From the NCBI GenBank assembly GCA_030950285.1, contig JAUZRR010000017.1:1-64000 (forward strand): a stretch of 64,000 nt of DNA, in the 5' to 3' direction. How positions within the stretch are numbered: position 1 is the stretch's first letter; each line of letters starts with the position of its first letter. Below are positions 7,425-16,733 of this stretch, in pieces. Source of the stretch: Planctomycetota bacterium (GTDB lineage Bacteria; Planctomycetota; Phycisphaerae; Phycisphaerales; UBA1924). The translations under genes were made by a program, and so were the position numbers. A model generated the notes under the pieces. It ran no database searches. It worked only from the letters and a program-made list of their open reading frames with translations, and was not told the origin of the DNA.

Positions 7425-8354
7425 TCAACGCTTGAAATACTCCGGCAGGCTCTTGCCCTTGTAGGTGAAGCTCCGCTTGCCAAAGCCGGCCGCCCGCAGC
7501 AGGTCGAGGTACGCCGAGTCATCGCCGCTGAAACCGTCGGCACCTTCCAGGTAGGCCTCGACGACGCCGTCGGCCCCGACCCACCTGGCGCTCCCGTCGC
7601 ACATCGAGGCGTTGACGCCGTCCTTGCCGTGGTTGTTCCAGCGGTCGGGGTAGTTGTTCACGCCGTCGGTCCGTCCGAACCCCAGGCTGTCGCCCGGCGG
7701 CTGCACGTCGTCGTTGTCGTTGTCGATGATGATGATCGTCCGGTCGGGAAACCGCACGCTGCGCTGGGTTTTGAGCACGCCGTCGGGATAGTCGTTGAGG
7801 ATGTCGATCCCGCCGCCGGGGTCGTAGTTCCATCCGAGCTGCCCGCCGATGGTCCCGCGATCGCGGCCGTAGATCACGGTGCCGTCGGGGTACTTCCCGT
7901 CGGCAAACCACGCGAAGGTCTCGTAGCTGTGCCCGCCTTCGTCGTCGTCGCGGTCTTTGGCTGCGATGAACGTATCAATGAGAAAGTCTCGCCCATAGAG
8001 CAACGGCACATCACCCAGCACCGGGTGGTTGCTCAGCATCTCGTTGGAACGGATGATGTTGCGGGTCGCCTGGCAGATCGCCACGTCGTAGCTGCTGATG
8101 TAGTCGGGGAACAGCCACCCGACGTTGTCCTCGAACGAAAAGATTGCGGGCAGAAAGACCTCGCGCGTGGTCTCGTTGCTGTAGAGCTGGCAGGCCTGCC
8201 CGAGCTGCCGCGTGTTCGAAAGGCACGCGCTGCGACGGGCCGCGGCCCTGGCCTTGCCAAGCGCCGGCAGCAGGATGCCGATGAGCAACGCGATAATCGC
8301 GATGACCACCAACAGCTCGATCAACGTGAACGCTCTGAAACACTTTCCAGACAT
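7425..8354 (-). CDS. Prepilin-type N-terminal cleavage protein (pseudopilin-like)
   Basis: 309 residues. A type IV prepilin leader and helix are clear: [18 protein letters not shown] at 9-26, with Glu at position +5 of the predicted mature protein. The residue before the cleavage site is Ala8, not the usual Gly. The remainder is a large soluble domain ending in an H-x10-DG motif ([13 protein letters not shown]), similar to the H-x9-DG end of the very abundant planctomycete DUF1559-type pseudopilins. It is probably exported through a type II secretion or pilus system not present in the window. Confidence 0.85.
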   Translation of the reverse strand: MSGKCFRAFTLIELLVVIAIIALLIGILLPALGKARAAARRSACLSNTRQLGQACQLYSNETTREVFLPAIFSFEDNVGWLFPDYISSYDVAICQATRNIIRSNEMLSNHPVLGDVPLLYGRDFLIDTFIAAKDRDDDEGGHSYETFAWFADGKYPDGTVIYGRDRGTIGGQLGWNYDPGGGIDILNDYPDGVLKTQRSVRFPDRTIIIIDNDNDDVQPPGDSLGFGRTDGVNNYPDRWNNHGKDGVNASMCDGSARWVGADGVVEAYLEGADGFSGDDSAYLDLLRAAGFGKRSFTYKGKSLPEYFKR

Positions 8355-8434
8355 GCCCCAAGCCTACCACAACCCGCCCCCCACGACCAACCACCCACAC
8401 CCGACCACCCACACCCGACCCCCACGCCAGCGCG

Positions 8435-8492
8435 TTTTTCCTGCTCCCTCCCCCGCGCCCCGCGGGGGAGAGCTGGGGAGGGGGTGCCTTTC
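8435..8492 (+). repeat. GC-rich CTCCC palindromic repeat, copy 1
   Basis: A C-rich arm, the centre CCCGCGCCCCGCGGGG and a G-rich arm ending GGGGTGCCTTTC. The same element occurs at 24506-24566 and 62829-62886 (inverted) and at 56725-56781 (forward). It lies in the 403-base gap 8355-8757, which otherwise holds only the repeat at 8612-8642. Confidence 0.85.
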
Positions 8493-8611
8493 CGGCTTTC
8501 TTCGGGTCTCGGATATTGGGGACGAACGCTCAGGCTTGCGCCTTGAGCCTCTTTCTCAGGGGCGTTCCATCCCACGGTCTTTCTTCGAGCCCTTCGCGGC
8601 CTTCGCGCTCA

Positions 8612-8642
8612 AGAGGGCTCCTCGCTGGCGCTTCGGGCTCTG
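8612..8642 (+). repeat. CTCGCTGGCGC palindromic repeat, copy 1
   Basis: An imperfect inverted repeat, GGGCTCCTCGCTGGCGCTTC then GGGCTC. Related copies are at 19879-19902 and 62789-62814. Its outer arms resemble those of the main CCCCTCGC family, so the two may share an origin. Confidence 0.75.
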
Positions 8643-8757
8643 TTTTTCTTGGCTTTGGGTTTTGCAGCACAACCCGGTACGATGCCTTCTCGGGCTCAGA
8701 GCCGGACCAGTTTCCCGCCGGCCCGTACGGCCCACGCCCGCCGCAGGAGAACACCCC

Positions 8758-10482
8758 ATGCCGTCCACACCCCACGCTGTCCGCATTTCTCGATACATCA
8801 TCGCCGCAGCAGGGCTCGCGGTTGCCACCACCACCCACGCGCTCGCCCAGCCCGACAACGACGTCCTCTTCTCCCTCGACGGCATGCGCCTCAAGTGCGT
8901 CCTCTTCGGCGAGTGCTTCCCCGACCAGTCCCGCAACAGTGCTGACAACCCACTCCCCCCCGGCACGCCGCAGACGATCCTGCCGGCTGCGGGCTACCGC
9001 TACACGCTCGACGGCACCGTCCGCTCGTCGGGACTCATCGGGGAGATCATCCCCGACGGCTCCACCCTCGGCGAGATGATGAACATCCTGCAAGCCGGGC
9101 AGTCGCGCATGCTCACCGGCTTCATGCGCAACCCCTCCGGCGGGCTGCCCGATCCAAAGAACACCGTCTGGCTCCAGACCTTCGCCGACGACATCCTCGG
9201 CATCCAGCTCGCCATCACCCTCCAAACCTCCATCTCCGACCAAGGCGTCGGACAGTTCGAGTTCCGCGATATCGACATCGGCCTGGGCATCCTCTTCGGC
9301 GAGATCAGGCTCGAAGACAGCTCCTGCCTCATCGAGACATGGACGCCCTCGCCCCGCCAGCAGACCGAGTGGCACTTCGACACGACCTTCGAAAGTGTCA
9401 GCAACTCCGGGCCTGCAAAGCTCGACTATCTCGACAACCCCGCGTTCGGCACCATCCTCGGCGGCATCGGCAACGAAGACACACCCAACCCAAACGCACC
9501 CACCGGCGTCACCCAAGCCCAGTCCTCCTTCACCACCACCGACTCGCTCGGCATCCCCGGCCCCGGCGGCGAAAGCGCCACCGTCTACGTTACCAGCCCC
9601 GCCCGCAACCTCGCAGACCCCGACCCGGACCTCTACCGGGGCATCGGCCTTGCCCTCTTTCCCGCTGCAAAACCAGCCTTTCCAGGCGGGTTCCTTGGGC
9701 AGTGGACACTCATCTACGACCTCTACATCCCCGCTGAGAGCTGGAACACCGAGTGGCCCCTCGCCCTCGTCCACGGCTCGCACAACAACAACGGCCGGGC
9801 CGACTGCCTCATCCGCAACCCCGGCAACGGCAACGGCGCGATCGGGTACATCGCCGAACCGGGGGACTATCTCGAAACCAACGCCATCGGACCCGACCGC
9901 TGGATGCGCATCGCGCTGGTCAGCAACTTCATGCAGACCAACGAAACCGCCATCTACATCGACGGCCAGCCCATCGGCACCACCAACTCCGACTGGCACT
10001 ACAACTCGGTCGACCCGACCTCGCCCGAGTTCGGCGACGGCGAACCGGTCGACAACGCCGACTGGCTCGCGTGGGGTGAGTTCCCCTCCCCCTGGGCGCT
10101 CAGCACCGGCACCTTCCCGGACTCCCAAGGCCCCTCGCCGCTGGCGTCCACGCTCGGCCTCTTCTGCGATCTGGGCGACGCCGACCTCGGGCCCGGCGGG
10201 CGTTCCGAAACGGCGTACCTCGCCAACCTCTACTTTGCCGACGACATGCTCACCCCGACTGAGATCGCGGCCCTGGGCGGCGTGGACGCGGCGGGGATCG
10301 TGTTCACCGATACCCCCTGCCCGCCCGACTTCAACAACGACGGCACCGTCAACACCCAGGACTTCATCCTCTTCCTCAACGCCTGGGTCGCGGGCGAACC
10401 CGAAGCCGACTGGAACCAGGACGGGAGCATCAACTCCCAGGACTTCATCGCGTTTCTGAATGAGTGGGTCGCCGGCTGCTGA
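8758..10482 (+). CDS. Secreted protein with C-terminal GC-type dockerin repeat
   Basis: 574 residues with a signal peptide (hydrophobic 12-22, ending HALAQP). The large central region holds a jelly-roll or LamG-like segment (WTLIYDLYIPAESWNTEW, AIYIDGQPIGTTNSDW). The last 55 residues are two calcium-loop repeats, DFNNDGTVNTQDF and DWNQDGSINSQDF, ending WVAGC. That arrangement matches the GC-type dockerin-like module of planctomycetes (family knowledge, not searched). It probably anchors the protein at the surface or to a scaffold. CAGGAG stands 8 bases before the ATG. The bound ligand is unknown. Confidence 0.82.
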   Translation: MPSTPHAVRISRYIIAAAGLAVATTTHALAQPDNDVLFSLDGMRLKCVLFGECFPDQSRNSADNPLPPGTPQTILPAAGYRYTLDGTVRSSGLIGEIIPDGSTLGEMMNILQAGQSRMLTGFMRNPSGGLPDPKNTVWLQTFADDILGIQLAITLQTSISDQGVGQFEFRDIDIGLGILFGEIRLEDSSCLIETWTPSPRQQTEWHFDTTFESVSNSGPAKLDYLDNPAFGTILGGIGNEDTPNPNAPTGVTQAQSSFTTTDSLGIPGPGGESATVYVTSPARNLADPDPDLYRGIGLALFPAAKPAFPGGFLGQWTLIYDLYIPAESWNTEWPLALVHGSHNNNGRADCLIRNPGNGNGAIGYIAEPGDYLETNAIGPDRWMRIALVSNFMQTNETAIYIDGQPIGTTNSDWHYNSVDPTSPEFGDGEPVDNADWLAWGEFPSPWALSTGTFPDSQGPSPLASTLGLFCDLGDADLGPGGRSETAYLANLYFADDMLTPTEIAALGGVDAAGIVFTDTPCPPDFNNDGTVNTQDFILFLNAWVAGEPEADWNQDGSINSQDFIAFLNEWVAGC

Positions 10483-10533
10483 ACGCAGAACCTCTTGCGT
10501 CGATGCCCGTTCGTGTCGCGGTTGGCGCTCCGG

Positions 10534-10610
10534 TGTCCCCTCGCTCGCGCGAGGGGCTCTACCGCGTTTCCGTTGTCTTGCATAGAGCCCCTCGCGCAAG
10601 CGAGGGGACA
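10534..10610 (+). repeat. Head-to-head pair of CCCCTCGC palindromes
   Basis: The forward unit is 10534-10560 and the inverted unit 10583-10610, both well conserved. A third, decayed inverted unit lies at 10639-10660 (CTTCCGCGCGAGCGAAGG). They lie between two plus-strand genes. Confidence 0.9.
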
Positions 10611-10708
10611 AGCGAGAGAGCAAGGTCTTTCGTCGATACCCTTCCGCGCGAGCGAAGGACAAACAGACCCGACCACCTCACCCCGCGCTCGATCTCCTAC
10701 CCTCTGCT

Positions 10709-11992
10709 GTGTCTCACTCTCCTGACTGCCTCATCCTCGGCGGCGGCATCGCCGGCCTCTGGACCCTCCGCACCCTCGTGGACGCCGGCTACAACGCGCT
10801 GCTCGTCGAGACCGCCGCACTGGGGCACGGGCAGACCATCGCCAGCCAGGGCATCCTCCACGCCGGGACCAAGTACGCCCTCACCGGCGACGCCTCCCGC
10901 GCCAGTAAAGCCGCTGCGACCGCCGCTGCCGTGTGGCGAGAGTGCCTCGCAGGCACCGGCCCGATCGACCTCCGCGGCGCGGCCGTGCTCTCGCAGCACA
11001 CCTGCATGTTCACCACCCCCGGCGTCGGTTCCAGGCTTGCTGGGCTGGCGGCATCAAAGGCCCTCACCAGCGGCCCACAAAAACTCAGCCGAGCGCAGTA
11101 CCCCGCCGCGTTCGCCGATGCCCCGCCCGGCATCGCGGTCTACCAGCTCGACGAGCCGGTGCTGGACCTGCCCGCGCTGCTCGAAACGCTCGCCACCCCG
11201 GTGCGCGATCGAATGCTGCGCGCCCAAGCGGTGCAACTCCGCTGGCAAAGCGCACAGAGCCCTCAACGTGCGGCTCTACAGAGCCCTCAGCGTCAGCGTC
11301 GGGCCGAAGTCCACCTGACCATCGCCCCCCCCACATCCGACGCCACCGCCGAAAGCAAAAACGCCGACCTCCACCTCACCCCCCGCGCGCTCGTCTGCAC
11401 CGCAGGCACCGGCAACGAGGCGCTGCTCGCGGCGCTCGATCTTGACGCCGAGATCCGCACGCAGCGCCGCCCGCTGCACATGGTGCTGGCCCGTCGGAGT
11501 GCGCACGGCAACGACCTTCCCGCGATCCACGCCCACTGCGTCGGCCTCTCCGACAAACCCCGCGCCACGATCACCAGCGCAACCGACGCCACGGGGCGCA
11601 CCGTCTGGTACATCGGGGGCACCCTCGCCGAATCCGGGGTTGATCGTTCGCCGGCTGCCCAGATCGCCCAAGCCCGGCAGGAGCTCGCCGCGGTCCTGCC
11701 CTGGATCGACCTCACGGGCGTCGAGTTCGCCACGCTCCGGGTCGATCGGGCCGAGGGGTTTGACGCCAACGGGCAACGGCCCGACACCCCCGTCGTGCGC
11801 GCCCATGCCAACGTCATCGCCTGCTGGCCGACCAAGCTCGTGCTTGCGCCGCTGGCTGCGTGCGCAGTGCTCGAACACCTCAAAGACCTGTGCGAACCCG
11901 CGCCCAAACCGTCGAATACCGTCCCGCTCGACAGCCCCTGCCCCGCGCCTGCCTTGCCCGTCTGGGATAACGACAATCTGCTCTGGACATGA
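10709..11992 (+). CDS. FAD-dependent oxidoreductase, DAO family
   Basis: 427 residues beginning with GTG. The Rossmann dinucleotide motif is LILGGGIAGLWTLR at about 7-20, followed by GHGQTIASQGILHAGTKY, the flavin-contacting segment of D-amino-acid/glycerol-3-phosphate oxidase-like proteins. The C-terminal FAD contact region is IACWPTKLVLAP. Residues about 182-199 (SAQSPQRAALQSPQRQRR) come from a 24-base tandem duplication and look like an insert. The substrate is unknown. It is followed after one base by an aldo/keto reductase, probably in one transcript. Confidence 0.8.
   Translation: MSHSPDCLILGGGIAGLWTLRTLVDAGYNALLVETAALGHGQTIASQGILHAGTKYALTGDASRASKAAATAAAVWRECLAGTGPIDLRGAAVLSQHTCMFTTPGVGSRLAGLAASKALTSGPQKLSRAQYPAAFADAPPGIAVYQLDEPVLDLPALLETLATPVRDRMLRAQAVQLRWQSAQSPQRAALQSPQRQRRAEVHLTIAPPTSDATAESKNADLHLTPRALVCTAGTGNEALLAALDLDAEIRTQRRPLHMVLARRSAHGNDLPAIHAHCVGLSDKPRATITSATDATGRTVWYIGGTLAESGVDRSPAAQIAQARQELAAVLPWIDLTGVEFATLRVDRAEGFDANGQRPDTPVVRAHANVIACWPTKLVLAPLAACAVLEHLKDLCEPAPKPSNTVPLDSPCPAPALPVWDNDNLLWT
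11254..11301 (+). repeat. 24-base tandem duplication inside the FAD oxidoreductase gene
   Basis: Two 24-base copies starting ACAGAGCCCTCA, at 11254-11277 and 11278-11301, with several differences. Together with the following GGGC they resemble part of the palindromic repeat at 8612-8642. They are translated in frame. Confidence 0.6.
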
Positions 11993-11993
11993 C

Positions 11994-12818
11994 ATGCACC
12001 ACCGACCACTCGGCACAACCGGCCTCCTCGTCTCGACGCTCGGCCTGGGGACCGTCAAGCTCGGCCGCACCGAAGGGGTCAAGTACCCGACGCCCTACGA
12101 CCTGCCCACCGACGACGAGGCCCGCGCGCTGCTGGCGTTGGCCGCCGATCTGGGCATCAACCTCATCGACACCGCCCCGGCATACGGCACCAGCGAGACC
12201 CGGCTCGGCACGCTGCTGCCCGAGTTTGCGGGCCGATTCCTCCTCTCAACCAAGGTCGGCGAAGCGTTCGAGAACGGCGTCTCCCGGTTCGACTTTTCGC
12301 CCGAGCACACCCGCGCCAGCATCGAGCGCAGCCTGCAACGCCTCGGCCGCGATGCGCTCGACATCGCGCTGGTCCACGCCGACGGCAACGACCTGGACAT
12401 CATCCAAAGCCAGGGCACACTCGACGCGCTGGCCGACCTTCGGCAGTCGGGGAAAGTCCGCGCGATCGGGTTCTCTCCAAAGACGGTCGCCGGCGCGCGC
12501 GCGGCGTTGCCGGTGTGCGATGTGCTGATGCTCGCGCTCAACCCGCGTGAGACCGAGATGCTGCCCGTCGTGCGCGAAGCCCACGCGGCGGGCGTCGGGG
12601 TGCTGGTCAAGAAGGGGTTGCTCTCGGGGCACCTCGATGTGCTGGGCAAACCAAAACACGACACCGATCCCCCGGCCGCCCCCCCGGTCGATCCGGTCGA
12701 GGCCTGCCTGGGGTATCTGCTCGCCGAGCCCGGGGTCTCGTCGGTGATTGCCGGGACGATCAACCCCGAGCACCTGAGGCAGAACGCCGGAGCCGTCGCC
12801 CGGATGCTTGCCCGTTGA
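11994..12818 (+). CDS. Aldo/keto reductase
   Basis: 274 residues in a TIM barrel. The catalytic tetrad is readable: Asp and Tyr in DTAPAYG, Lys in LLSTKVG and His in ALVHADG. The NADP-binding end includes SVIAGTINPEHLRQN. It resembles the single-domain D-threo-aldose 1-dehydrogenase/galactose dehydrogenase-like group rather than the long-loop human enzymes. The ATG starts one base after the FAD oxidoreductase stop, so co-expression is likely. The substrate cannot be told. Confidence 0.88.
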   Translation: MHHRPLGTTGLLVSTLGLGTVKLGRTEGVKYPTPYDLPTDDEARALLALAADLGINLIDTAPAYGTSETRLGTLLPEFAGRFLLSTKVGEAFENGVSRFDFSPEHTRASIERSLQRLGRDALDIALVHADGNDLDIIQSQGTLDALADLRQSGKVRAIGFSPKTVAGARAALPVCDVLMLALNPRETEMLPVVREAHAAGVGVLVKKGLLSGHLDVLGKPKHDTDPPAAPPVDPVEACLGYLLAEPGVSSVIAGTINPEHLRQNAGAVARMLAR

Positions 12819-12862
12819 ATGTGCAAGAGCATCTTGCGCCAAAGTGTCGCTTTGCCATGGAT

Positions 12863-13012
12863 GCGGATGTCCCCTCGCTCGCGCGAGGGGCTCTACAACG
12901 CAATATGGATACGGATGTCCCCTCGCTTGCGCGAGGGGCTCTACAACGCAATATGGATGTTCGTGATCCCTGTGCCATTTCTTCATAGAGCCCCTCGCGC
13001 GAGCGAGGGGAC
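12863..13012 (+). repeat. Tandemly duplicated CCCCTCGC palindrome plus inverted partner
   Basis: A 48-base segment (12863-12910) carrying a forward unit and its flank is duplicated at 12911-12958 with two or three changes. One change alters the hairpin loop (TCGC against TTGC). The inverted partner is 12986-13012. The locus lies between the aldo/keto reductase and nfo. Confidence 0.92.
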
Positions 13013-13058
13013 ACACCGGGCGGCTCCGTGCTGGTCCTGCCGGCTCTACACTCCCGGC

Positions 13059-13988
13059 ATGTTCGGATCACACCTTTCCATCTCCGACGGCATGGCGGCC
13101 GCAGCACTGCGGGCGGCCGAGCTCGGCTTTGAGAGCGTCCAGGTTTTCACCAAAAACCAGCGCCAGTGGAAGACCAAACCCCTCGACGAGCGGGCGGCGG
13201 ACGACTGGACCGCCGCGATCAAGGAACTGGGCTGGGCCGGGCGAACGGTCAGCCACGCCTCCTATCTCATCAATCTTGCGAGCCCCGATGACGAGCTCTG
13301 GCACAAGTCGATCGACCTGATGACCGAAGAGATCAACAGGTGCGAACGGCTCGAGATCCCGTTTCTGGTCCACCACCCCGGGGCGTACACCACCAGCACC
13401 GCCGCGGAGGGGCTCGAACGGATCGCCGAGGCGTACCGCAGCCTGCTGCTCCGCACCGCGGGGTTTGCGACGGTGCTTTGTCTGGAGGACACGGTGGGTT
13501 CGGGCTCGAACATGGGCCGCACGTTTGAGGAGTTGGCCGCGTTGCGGAGCTTGATCGTCGAGAAAACCGGAGCCGGGCACCGGGTGGGGTTCTGCTTTGA
13601 CACCTGCCACGCCCACGCGGGGGGGTACGACATGTCCACCCGCGCGTCGGCCGAGGGGGTTCTGGCCGAGTTTGATCGGCTGTGCGGGCTCGAGCACATC
13701 CGGGTGGTCCACCTCAACGACTCGATCGGGGACCTGGGCAGCCGCCGCGACCGCCACGCCCACATCGGGGCGGGCACCATCGGCGGCGGGACAACCTCGC
13801 GGTCGCTGCTCCAGAGCGGATTTGCCGCGGTGGTGAACCACAAAGCACTGAAAACCGTACCGATGATCCTCGAAACGCCGAAAGAACCGACCGAGGCAGG
13901 CACGCCGATGGACGTGATCAATCTGCGCCGCCTGCGCCGTCTGCTCGATTCTTCACCCAAACGCACCGCCGCCGGAGCCGCCCGATGA
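13059..13988 (+). CDS. nfo: Deoxyribonuclease IV (endonuclease IV)
   Basis: 309 residues in a TIM-barrel AP endonuclease fold of base excision repair. The three-zinc site ligands are recognisable in order: HASYLIN, VHHPGAY, LEDTVG, FDTCHAHAGGYD, HLNDS, RDRHAHIGAG and LETP. It cleaves 5' of abasic sites. The C-terminus is extended by about 20 basic residues. The stop overlaps the ATG of the next gene as ATGA, so the TPR lipoprotein is translationally coupled to it. Confidence 0.95.
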   Translation: MFGSHLSISDGMAAAALRAAELGFESVQVFTKNQRQWKTKPLDERAADDWTAAIKELGWAGRTVSHASYLINLASPDDELWHKSIDLMTEEINRCERLEIPFLVHHPGAYTTSTAAEGLERIAEAYRSLLLRTAGFATVLCLEDTVGSGSNMGRTFEELAALRSLIVEKTGAGHRVGFCFDTCHAHAGGYDMSTRASAEGVLAEFDRLCGLEHIRVVHLNDSIGDLGSRRDRHAHIGAGTIGGGTTSRSLLQSGFAAVVNHKALKTVPMILETPKEPTEAGTPMDVINLRRLRRLLDSSPKRTAAGAAR

Positions 13989-14998
13989 CGACCCACAAGC
14001 TCCTTGTTGTTCTCTCTCTCGCCACGCTCACCGGCGGGGGGCTGGTCGCCGGCATGGGCGGGTGCCGGGGCGCAGGCCGCAGCGGCGAGTCGGGCACCCG
14101 CACCGCCCGCCACTCGGACACCCGGGCGACCGAAGCGGCCGAGCTGGCGGGTCGGCTCAAAAACGAAGGGCTCGTGGACCAGGCGCTCCGCGAGTTTGAG
14201 CGAGCGATCGAGATCAACCCGACGATGACGACCGCCTATATGGGCGCGGGCGATATCTACCGCGAGCGGGGAGACTTTGAAGGCGCAGAGCAGCACTACG
14301 GGCAGGCCGCCCGCACCGCGCCCAACCAATTCGAGCCCAACTACTGGCACGGGCACGCGCTGCAGATGCTCAACCGCATCACCGAAGCGGTGCGGGCCTA
14401 CCTCCGCGCGCTGGCGATCCGCCCGGACGATTTCAACGCCAACCTCAACCTCGCGACCGCCTATCTGCAACTCGGCGAGGACGCCCAGGCGGTGATCTAC
14501 GCCGAGCGAGCGGTGCGGATCGACGCGAGCAACGGCCCGGCGCGGGTCAACCTCGGGGCTGCCTACGCCAATGCCGGACGCCACAACGAAGCGATCGAGC
14601 AGTACGAGGCGGCGGCCGAGCTCATGCCCCTCACGCCCGAGCTGTTGCTCAACCTTGCTGAGAGTCTGGGCAAAGTCGGTCGGCATCAGGAGATGGCCGG
14701 GACGATCCGCGAGGTGATCCGCCAGCACCCCTCGGCGATGGCGCAGGAACGGCTCGGGTCGGCGCTCTTCCGCCTCCGCGAGTACGACCTCTCGCTCGAA
14801 GCCTTCCGCACCGCCACCCAGATGGACGAACGCCACTACCCCGCCTGGAACGGCATCGGGGTCTGCCTGCTCAACCGGTACCTGTGGTCGAACAAGTCCG
14901 ACCTCAACGCGCTGGACTCGGCCCGCAACGCCCTCCGCCGAAGCCTGCAGATCGAACGCAATCAGCCGAGGATCGCCGAGCTTTTGACCCGGTACTAG
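13985..14998 (+). CDS. Tetratricopeptide repeat lipoprotein
   Basis: 337 residues. It has a signal peptide with a lipobox-like GMGGC near residue 27, then at least six TPR units from about 50 onward (ALREFERAIEINP, EAVRAYLRALAIRPDD, QAVIYAERAVRID, EAIEQYEAAAELMP, SLEAFRTATQMDERHYP). It is probably a periplasmic scaffold anchored in a membrane. Its first codon overlaps the nfo stop. No partner is identifiable from the neighbours. Confidence 0.87.
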   Translation: MTTHKLLVVLSLATLTGGGLVAGMGGCRGAGRSGESGTRTARHSDTRATEAAELAGRLKNEGLVDQALREFERAIEINPTMTTAYMGAGDIYRERGDFEGAEQHYGQAARTAPNQFEPNYWHGHALQMLNRITEAVRAYLRALAIRPDDFNANLNLATAYLQLGEDAQAVIYAERAVRIDASNGPARVNLGAAYANAGRHNEAIEQYEAAAELMPLTPELLLNLAESLGKVGRHQEMAGTIREVIRQHPSAMAQERLGSALFRLREYDLSLEAFRTATQMDERHYPAWNGIGVCLLNRYLWSNKSDLNALDSARNALRRSLQIERNQPRIAELLTRY

Positions 14999-15041
14999 CG
15001 CGGTTTGCCTCGTGGTGTTTCATCTCTGTGCGGTTGCCCCT

Positions 15042-15067
15042 GTCCCCTCGCTTGCGCGAGGGGCTCT
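15042..15067 (+). repeat. Single CCCCTCGC palindrome
   Basis: A forward unit between the TPR lipoprotein and queF, 48 bases before the queF ATG. Its hairpin would lie in the 5' untranslated region if transcription starts upstream. Confidence 0.88.
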
Positions 15068-15114
15068 GTGTTCTGGGCGCTTGACCCCGGGTTCGGCCCG
15101 CGTTTACTTCTGAC

Positions 15115-15498
15115 ATGCCCGACGTCTCTCTCTTGGAAACCTTCCCTTCGCCCGGCGATGCGCCCTACGTCATCGAACACGTGAACGAAGAGTTCACCTC
15201 GGTCTGTCCGATGACCGGGCACCCCGACTTCGGCGAGATCACACTCCGCTATCAGCCCGCCCCGGCAAAGACTGGCGGGACGTGCGTCGAGCTCAAGAGC
15301 CTCAAGCTCTACGCCCAGAGCTTCCGCAACGAAGGCATCTTCTACGAAGCGGTCACCAACCAGATCCGCGACGATCTGGTCGCACTGATGAGCCCCGAGT
15401 GGTTGCAGATCGTGACCAACTGGCGCGGCCGGGGGGGGATCCGCTCGGTCATCCGCGCCGACTTTGGGGATGTGCCCGCCCACTATCGCGGGCGCTGA
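15115..15498 (+). CDS. queF: NADPH-dependent 7-cyano-7-deazaguanine reductase
   Basis: 127 residues, the short unimodular type. It reduces preQ0 to preQ1 in queuosine synthesis. The thioimide-forming Cys is in TSVCPMTGHPD, and the QueF signature follows as ELKSLKLYAQSFRNEGIF. The C-terminal IRADFGDVPAH is also family-typical. Other queuosine genes, queC and queE, lie 48 kb away at the right edge of the window. No preQ1 riboswitch was recognised upstream. Confidence 0.95.
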   Translation: MPDVSLLETFPSPGDAPYVIEHVNEEFTSVCPMTGHPDFGEITLRYQPAPAKTGGTCVELKSLKLYAQSFRNEGIFYEAVTNQIRDDLVALMSPEWLQIVTNWRGRGGIRSVIRADFGDVPAHYRGR

Positions 15499-15520
15499 GG
15501 TCCGGACCTGAACGCCAAAA

Positions 15521-15596
15521 CCCCGAGCCTCGGACTTCCGTCCGGGGTGGTCTGGGGGGACGCAGCCAACCTCCGGACTGAAGTCCGGGGCTCGGA
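15521..15596 (+). repeat. Inverted pair of CCGGACT palindromes
   Basis: Two units, 15521-15547 and 15571-15596, face each other. The second reads CCGGACTGAAGTCCGGGGCT; the first is its imperfect reverse complement. This is a repeat type distinct from the CCCCTCGC family. It lies between queF and the HD-domain gene. Confidence 0.8.
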
Positions 15597-15666
15597 ATCC
15601 CACACCCACCCCCCAACCCACTCCCTCCCCTACCATCCCTTTCACCCTTGCCCCGAAAGGCTGCGC

Positions 15667-16671
15667 ATGTCCACGATGTTCAAGTCCGACCGCCGCTACA
15701 TCCGTGACTTTGGCCCAAACGAAAGGCTCGAAGGCACCTTCACCATCAAGAACGCCCAGCTCGGCAAGACCCGGCAGGACAAGACCTACCTCCGCTGCCT
15801 CATCGCTGACAAAACCGGCGAGGTGCCCGGGCGCATGTGGTCGATCGACGAAACGTCATTCCACAAGCTGCCCACCGAGGGGTTCGTCTGGCTCGAAGGC
15901 GAGACCCAGCCCTACCAGGGCGAGCTGCAACTCATCATCCATTCGATCGAGCGCACCGAGCCCTCGCCCGAGCAGATGCGCGAGCTGCTGCCTTCGACCG
16001 AGCACGACGTTACCGCGATGTTCGCCGAGGTCACCACCCTGCTCGGCACGCTCAAACACCCGGCGATGCAAGCCCTCGCCGAGACGTATCTCGAGGACGA
16101 GCCGTTGATGACCGCGTTCTGTGCTGCCCCGGCTGCCAAGAGCATGCACCACGCCTATCTCGGCGGCCTGCTCGAGCACACGCTCAACCTGCTCAAGCTC
16201 GCCGACGTGATCTGCCCGCTCTATCCCAAGATCAGCCGCGACATCGTGCTGCTCGGGCTCTTTCTGCACGACCTGGGCAAGACCCGCGAGCTGTTCTACG
16301 ACCGGGCGTTCGGGTACACCGAGCGGGGCGAACTGATCGGGCACATCGTCGAGGGCACGATCATGCTCCACGACAAAGCCCAGCAGACCATGGCGACCAA
16401 GGGCGTCCGCCTGCCCGCCGGTGCGCTCACCGTGCTCCAGCACATCATCCTCTCCCACCACGGTATTCCCGAGTACGGGGCCGCCAAGATTCCGATGACG
16501 CCCGAAGCGATTCTCGTCTCGATGCTCGACAACGTGGACGCCAAGCTGGCGATCGCGCTGAACGCCGCCCGCCCCGATCAGCGGCGTGCCTACGACCTGG
16601 GGGGGAACTTCACCGAACGCCTCTGGGCGCTCGACACCAAGCTCTACCGTCCCGACCCGCTGAACGAATAG
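15667..16671 (+). CDS. OB-fold and HD-domain 3'-5' exoribonuclease (YhaM/CbfA type)
   Basis: 334 residues. An N-terminal nucleic-acid-binding OB fold at about 15-90 (LEGTFTIKNAQLGKTRQDK) is followed by an HD phosphohydrolase domain at about 155-290, with metal ligands in HHAYLGGLLEHT, FLHDLGK, HIVEG and LSHHG. This order is that of YhaM/CbfA, a 3'-5' exonuclease acting on RNA and DNA. It is probably cytoplasmic. The LON-domain gene follows after 62 bases on the same strand. Confidence 0.87.
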   Translation: MSTMFKSDRRYIRDFGPNERLEGTFTIKNAQLGKTRQDKTYLRCLIADKTGEVPGRMWSIDETSFHKLPTEGFVWLEGETQPYQGELQLIIHSIERTEPSPEQMRELLPSTEHDVTAMFAEVTTLLGTLKHPAMQALAETYLEDEPLMTAFCAAPAAKSMHHAYLGGLLEHTLNLLKLADVICPLYPKISRDIVLLGLFLHDLGKTRELFYDRAFGYTERGELIGHIVEGTIMLHDKAQQTMATKGVRLPAGALTVLQHIILSHHGIPEYGAAKIPMTPEAILVSMLDNVDAKLAIALNAARPDQRRAYDLGGNFTERLWALDTKLYRPDPLNE

Positions 16672-16733
16672 AAATCTTTCGATCCCGCTCGCCCGGTCAT
16701 CCACTACACTGATCGCAGCACTCGGAGCCCTCG

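Noticed and set aside
8530-10662. 710-residue minus-strand frame
   Set aside because: It lies opposite the dockerin protein, crosses palindromes and has no recognisable domain.
14999-15114. preQ1 riboswitch before queF
   Set aside because: The region contains a common palindrome and I could not fit the compact H-type pseudoknot with the A-rich tail.
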